Origin: Acidimicrobiia bacterium
GTDB taxonomy: Bacteria; Actinomycetota; Acidimicrobiia; Spongiisociales; ZC4RG35
Length of the DNA: 23,611 nt
Assembly (NCBI GenBank): GCA_003230435.1
Contig: QIDW01000203.1
Location: 1 to 23,611, forward strand
Direction of reading: 5' to 3'
Shown: piece after piece, positions 21,230 through 23,611 of the stretch
Numbering within the stretch: position 1 is the first letter of the stretch
Layout of the letters: every line of letters begins with the position of its first letter
Position numbers and translations under genes: made by a program
The notes under the pieces: model-generated
Told to the model about the DNA's origin: nothing
The model's input: only the letters and a program-made list of their open reading frames with translations
The model's database searches: none

Positions 21230-22645
21230 GTGAACGAGATAATCATGTATGGAGCCGATTGGTGCTCCGATTGCCGTCGTGCCAAGGCCTTCTTGGAGGA
21301 GAGCGGCGTCGACTATGAGTATCGAGACACGGTTCTCGACGAATCTGCTGTTGATACCGTCGAGATGCTCAACGAGGGACGGCGTGTCATACCGACGTTC
21401 CAGATCGCCGGCCAAACGTACACAAACCCCGATAACGGGACTCTGGCGTCGGTGTTGGGAGTCAACCCGCAGGGTCGAGTCGTCATGTATGGAGCTGACT
21501 GGTGTCCGGACTGCCGCCGGGCCAAGGCCTACCTGAACGAACACAACATCCACTTTCAATTCATTGACGTGGACGAGGTGGAGTGGGCAACGGCGGAGAT
21601 CCAGGCTCTCAACAATGGCAAGCGGACCATCCCCACGATCCTCATCGATGACACCGTCTTCGTCAATCCGGACAACCCGACCCTGAAAGAAGCCCTAGGG
21701 ATCGGAGAGGAGACGGTCACCAAGCTCTACGACTCCATCGTCATTGGTGCTGGACCCGCAGGTTTGACCGCTGCTATCTACATGCAGCGGGCAAAGCACG
21801 ACACCCTGGTGCTCGACAAGATGAATGTGGGAGGCAATACCTTCCTGACCTCGAGGATCGAGAATTACCCCGGTTTCACCGAGATCTCCGGCCCGGACCT
21901 CATGGAGAAGATGTCGGACCAGGCCGAGACCTACGGGGCAACCATCAAACAAGGAGTCGAAGTCCAGGGTCTAGAACGTGTCAACGGCTCGTTCAGACTC
22001 GCTACCAATTCGGGAGATTTCCTGGCGAGAACCGTCATCGTGGCCGTTGGATCCCAATATCAGACGCTCGACATCCCAGGTGAGGACGAGCTGCTAGGGA
22101 TCGGAGTCCACTTCTGCGCGGCATGCGACGCCCCTTTCTACAAGGACAAAGACCTGATCGTGGTTGGCGGAGGCAATAGCGCACTCGAAGAGGGGATCTA
22201 TCTGACGAACTTCGCCGAGCACGTCACCTTCGTGTCAAAGAAGCCTGACTTCACGGCCGAGCCCATCTTTACCGAGAAGCTGGCAACCCTCCAAAACGTA
22301 ACGACAGTGATGAACCAATCCAGTGAAGAGTTCGTGGCTAACGACGACGGCAGTTTCCGGGCGTTACGCGTTCGCGACAACGAGACCGGGGAGGTCCAGG
22401 AGATAGAGGCCGACGGAGCCTTTGTGTTCGTCGGGCTGACTCCGAACACCTCGTTCCTGGCCGGCACCGTTGATCTGGACGATCGCGGCTATGTCGAAGT
22501 AGCACCGGGGTCAGTCGAGACGAGCATGGCCGGCGTATTCGCGGCAGGCGACAGCCGCAAAGGCGCCATCGCCCAGGTTGCCGCGGCCACCGGCGAGGGC
22601 GTGCTGGCCAGTTTCGCCGCAGGTGAATACATCCGTCACTCATGA
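21230..22645 (+). CDS. trxB: Double glutaredoxin-thioredoxin reductase fusion
   Basis: A 471-aa flavoprotein. Residues 1-78 and 82-157 are two glutaredoxin/NrdH-like domains with redox motifs CSDC (C12, C15) and CPDC (C92, C95). Each ends with a TNPDN/VNPDN-type segment after the cis-proline (VIPTF, TIPTI). Residues 165-471 are a full thioredoxin reductase: FAD motif VIGAGPAGLTAA, redox pair C296-AA-C299, NAD(P) motif VVGGGNSALE, and the C-terminal GVFAAGDSR. The fusion would pass electrons from NAD(P)H through FAD to the attached domains. The domains are clearly tandem copies (DNA similar at 21247-21290 and 21486-21529). GTG 21230 has AGGAAA at a good distance. Single-glutaredoxin fusions are known in actinobacteria; I regard the double form as unusual. 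Confidence 0.88.
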   Translation: MNEIIMYGADWCSDCRRAKAFLEESGVDYEYRDTVLDESAVDTVEMLNEGRRVIPTFQIAGQTYTNPDNGTLASVLGVNPQGRVVMYGADWCPDCRRAKAYLNEHNIHFQFIDVDEVEWATAEIQALNNGKRTIPTILIDDTVFVNPDNPTLKEALGIGEETVTKLYDSIVIGAGPAGLTAAIYMQRAKHDTLVLDKMNVGGNTFLTSRIENYPGFTEISGPDLMEKMSDQAETYGATIKQGVEVQGLERVNGSFRLATNSGDFLARTVIVAVGSQYQTLDIPGEDELLGIGVHFCAACDAPFYKDKDLIVVGGGNSALEEGIYLTNFAEHVTFVSKKPDFTAEPIFTEKLATLQNVTTVMNQSSEEFVANDDGSFRALRVRDNETGEVQEIEADGAFVFVGLTPNTSFLAGTVDLDDRGYVEVAPGSVETSMAGVFAAGDSRKGAIAQVAAATGEGVLASFAAGEYIRHS

Positions 22646-22682
22646 GCTTTTTGCCAATTGTCTGTTTAAGGTCGAGCGAGAG

Positions 22683-23072
22683 ATGAGTTCATCAGAGCCA
22701 ATGACGGTGTTTCTTGGGAAGTGGACTTACTCCAGAGTGGAGACAGAGATGTCGGCCACCATCGACGACAGAGGACTAACTGTCGAAGGTCGTGATATGG
22801 GGATCGGAGTAGTCGAGATCTGGGACGATCCCGTATACGAATACTCGGTAACCGTAGGAGCGGTCCACCTAGACGGTGTGTTGAGCGCCCTCCGCACCAA
22901 AATGGGAGACACTCCACCTACAGGCGAGCAGACCGAGAACCGCGACCGGCTCATCCTCGACTACCTCAAGGAAGCCTTCTCCAAAGGAACATTCCACAAC
23001 AGCACCGACTACAGGCAATGGCTCGAAACCAACGACCTGCCCAACGATAGGGGTACTACCCCACCCGGTTAG
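22683..23072 (+). CDS. Hypothetical 129-aa protein
   Basis: I do not recognise this protein. It starts MSSSEPMTVFLGKWTYSRVE, has a beta-rich first half (VVEIWDDPVYEYSVTVGAVHLDGV) and a helical second half (RLILDYLKEAFSKGTFHNS), and ends in a flexible tail rich in Asp, Pro and Thr. No signal peptide or membrane segment is seen. The ATG is 38 bp after the TrxR fusion stop with a weak GAG-rich ribosome-binding site, so it may be co-transcribed with it. A longer frame upstream overlaps the TrxR gene and is not supported. Confidence 0.6.
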   Translation: MSSSEPMTVFLGKWTYSRVETEMSATIDDRGLTVEGRDMGIGVVEIWDDPVYEYSVTVGAVHLDGVLSALRTKMGDTPPTGEQTENRDRLILDYLKEAFSKGTFHNSTDYRQWLETNDLPNDRGTTPPG

Positions 23073-23084
23073 CCACCCGTCCTG

Positions 23085-23107
23085 ATTCGATGAAAGGTCA
23101 ATCGAAT
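23085..23107. terminator. Weak inverted repeat between convergent genes
   Basis: ATTCGAT (23085-23091) and ATCGAAT (23101-23107) form a 7-bp inverted repeat with a 9-base loop in the 81-bp gap between two convergent genes. It is AU-rich and has no U-run, so a bidirectional terminator is only a possibility. Confidence 0.3.
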
Positions 23108-23153
23108 TCAAGGTCGCTGAGCGTGTAAATCGGTGAGTCGGATCGATATCAAA

Positions 23154-23611
23154 TCAGGGCTCGATCCTGGTGGCCGGCATGAAGGCTGCCCACGCGAACC
23201 AGAACGTGTCGAGGTGCTCCAGCGACCGGAGCTGTTCCCCATCTCGAGGGCCGGCAACGGCGCGTCCGAGGAAGCTCCATGTGGTGCCACCCTGATCCTC
23301 CCAACCTTTCAGAGTCTTCCGAAAGGCCAAAGGGTCTCCACTGATCGCGGCGCGAAAAACCATTGCCTGGCCGACATCGCGGCCGGCTGCCACTTCCGCG
23401 CCATCCAGCGCCGACGCAAGACCACCCGTGTGGAAAACGACGACTGGCTCATTGTCAAGCGTCACGTGGAATACGCCGCGCTGAGCCAGATTTTCCAGCG
23501 GTATTGCTAACGAGTCGGTTTCCCCACGAATACCGATGACGCGTGTCTTGGCTAGAAGCCGGTCGTCTATAGGCCCCCTGAACAGAAAAGGACTGGTCTG
23601 CACGTCGTCAT
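23154..23611 (-). CDS. DUF3179 domain protein, C-terminal part
   Basis: The visible 152 codons match the C-terminal half of DUF3179 proteins. They include KTRVIGIRG, the segment from AIPLENLAQRGVFHVTL to PVVVFHTGG, GRDVGQAMVFR and the closing LEHLDTFWFAWAAFMPATRIEP. The frame is open to the window edge, so the N-terminal half (full-length members are generally over 300 aa, often with a signal peptide) lies outside. A GTG at 23601-23603 is an internal codon, not the start. The function of DUF3179 is unknown. The stop is TGA at 23154. Confidence 0.85.
   Translation of the reverse strand, partial: DDVQTSPFLFRGPIDDRLLAKTRVIGIRGETDSLAIPLENLAQRGVFHVTLDNEPVVVFHTGGLASALDGAEVAAGRDVGQAMVFRAAISGDPLAFRKTLKGWEDQGGTTWSFLGRAVAGPRDGEQLRSLEHLDTFWFAWAAFMPATRIEP

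Noticed and set aside
21031..21285. Minus-strand 84-aa ORF with ATGA overlap to the redoxin start
   Set aside because: Overlaps the 5' end of the TrxR fusion on the other strand, no recognisable family, no ribosome-binding site; kept only as a note because of the coupled-looking end.

Overview
The window is bacterial and looks like a high-GC Gram-positive (actinobacterial) chromosome. The reasons are the codon bias, frequent GTG starts, AbiE antitoxin and toxin of actinobacterial style, and a glutaredoxin/thioredoxin-reductase fusion. A lineage such as Acidimicrobiia is my guess from protein flavour only. No rRNA, complete tRNA or CRISPR array is visible.

Region 1 (about 154-6062) is a 5.87-kb defence-type island. 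It is bounded by a perfect 44-bp direct repeat that corresponds to the 3' end of a tRNA-Ala(GGC) gene on the minus strand. It carries an AbiE toxin-antitoxin pair (abiEi/abiEii, minus strand), a TOTE-type archaeo-eukaryotic primase-SF2 helicase, a small coupled protein and decayed sequence, but no integrase. Pairs of short direct repeats with about one helical turn of phase sit on both sides of each tRNA fragment, with the same asymmetric spacing, as expected of integrase arm sites.

Region 2 (6063-11627, minus strand) holds selD, an NAD-type malic enzyme, a truncated and twice-frameshifted alaS remnant and a ferritin. The selD gene really begins about 90 bp upstream of the obvious open frame. 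It reads through an in-frame UGA at the catalytic position (Sec15), with a stem-loop just downstream that could be a SECIS, so the organism should have selenocysteine machinery.

Region 3 (11849-20504, plus strand) starts with a small W/Y-rich protein and a CorA-like transporter without the GMN motif. It continues as a tight, partly overlapping gene series: a 168-aa unknown, an acetolactate-synthase-like TPP enzyme, a fumarase/PcaB-superfamily lyase, a SenB-type selenosugar synthase, a class I SAM methyltransferase, an RraA-like aldolase-fold protein and a cysteine-synthase-family PLP enzyme. SenB is known to make a selenosugar from selenophosphate (the product of SelD) and a UDP-sugar. No SenA (selenoneine synthase) is present here, so this looks like a candidate biosynthetic cluster for a selenium-containing small molecule other than selenoneine. 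This is the most interesting part of the window.

Region 4 (20537-23611) contains a CPGC redoxin (minus), a divergent thioredoxin reductase carrying two tandem glutaredoxin-like domains (plus), a 129-aa unknown (plus) and the C-terminal part of a DUF3179 protein (minus, running off the window). The redox genes beside the cluster would suit handling of reduced selenium or sulfur, but that link is inference.
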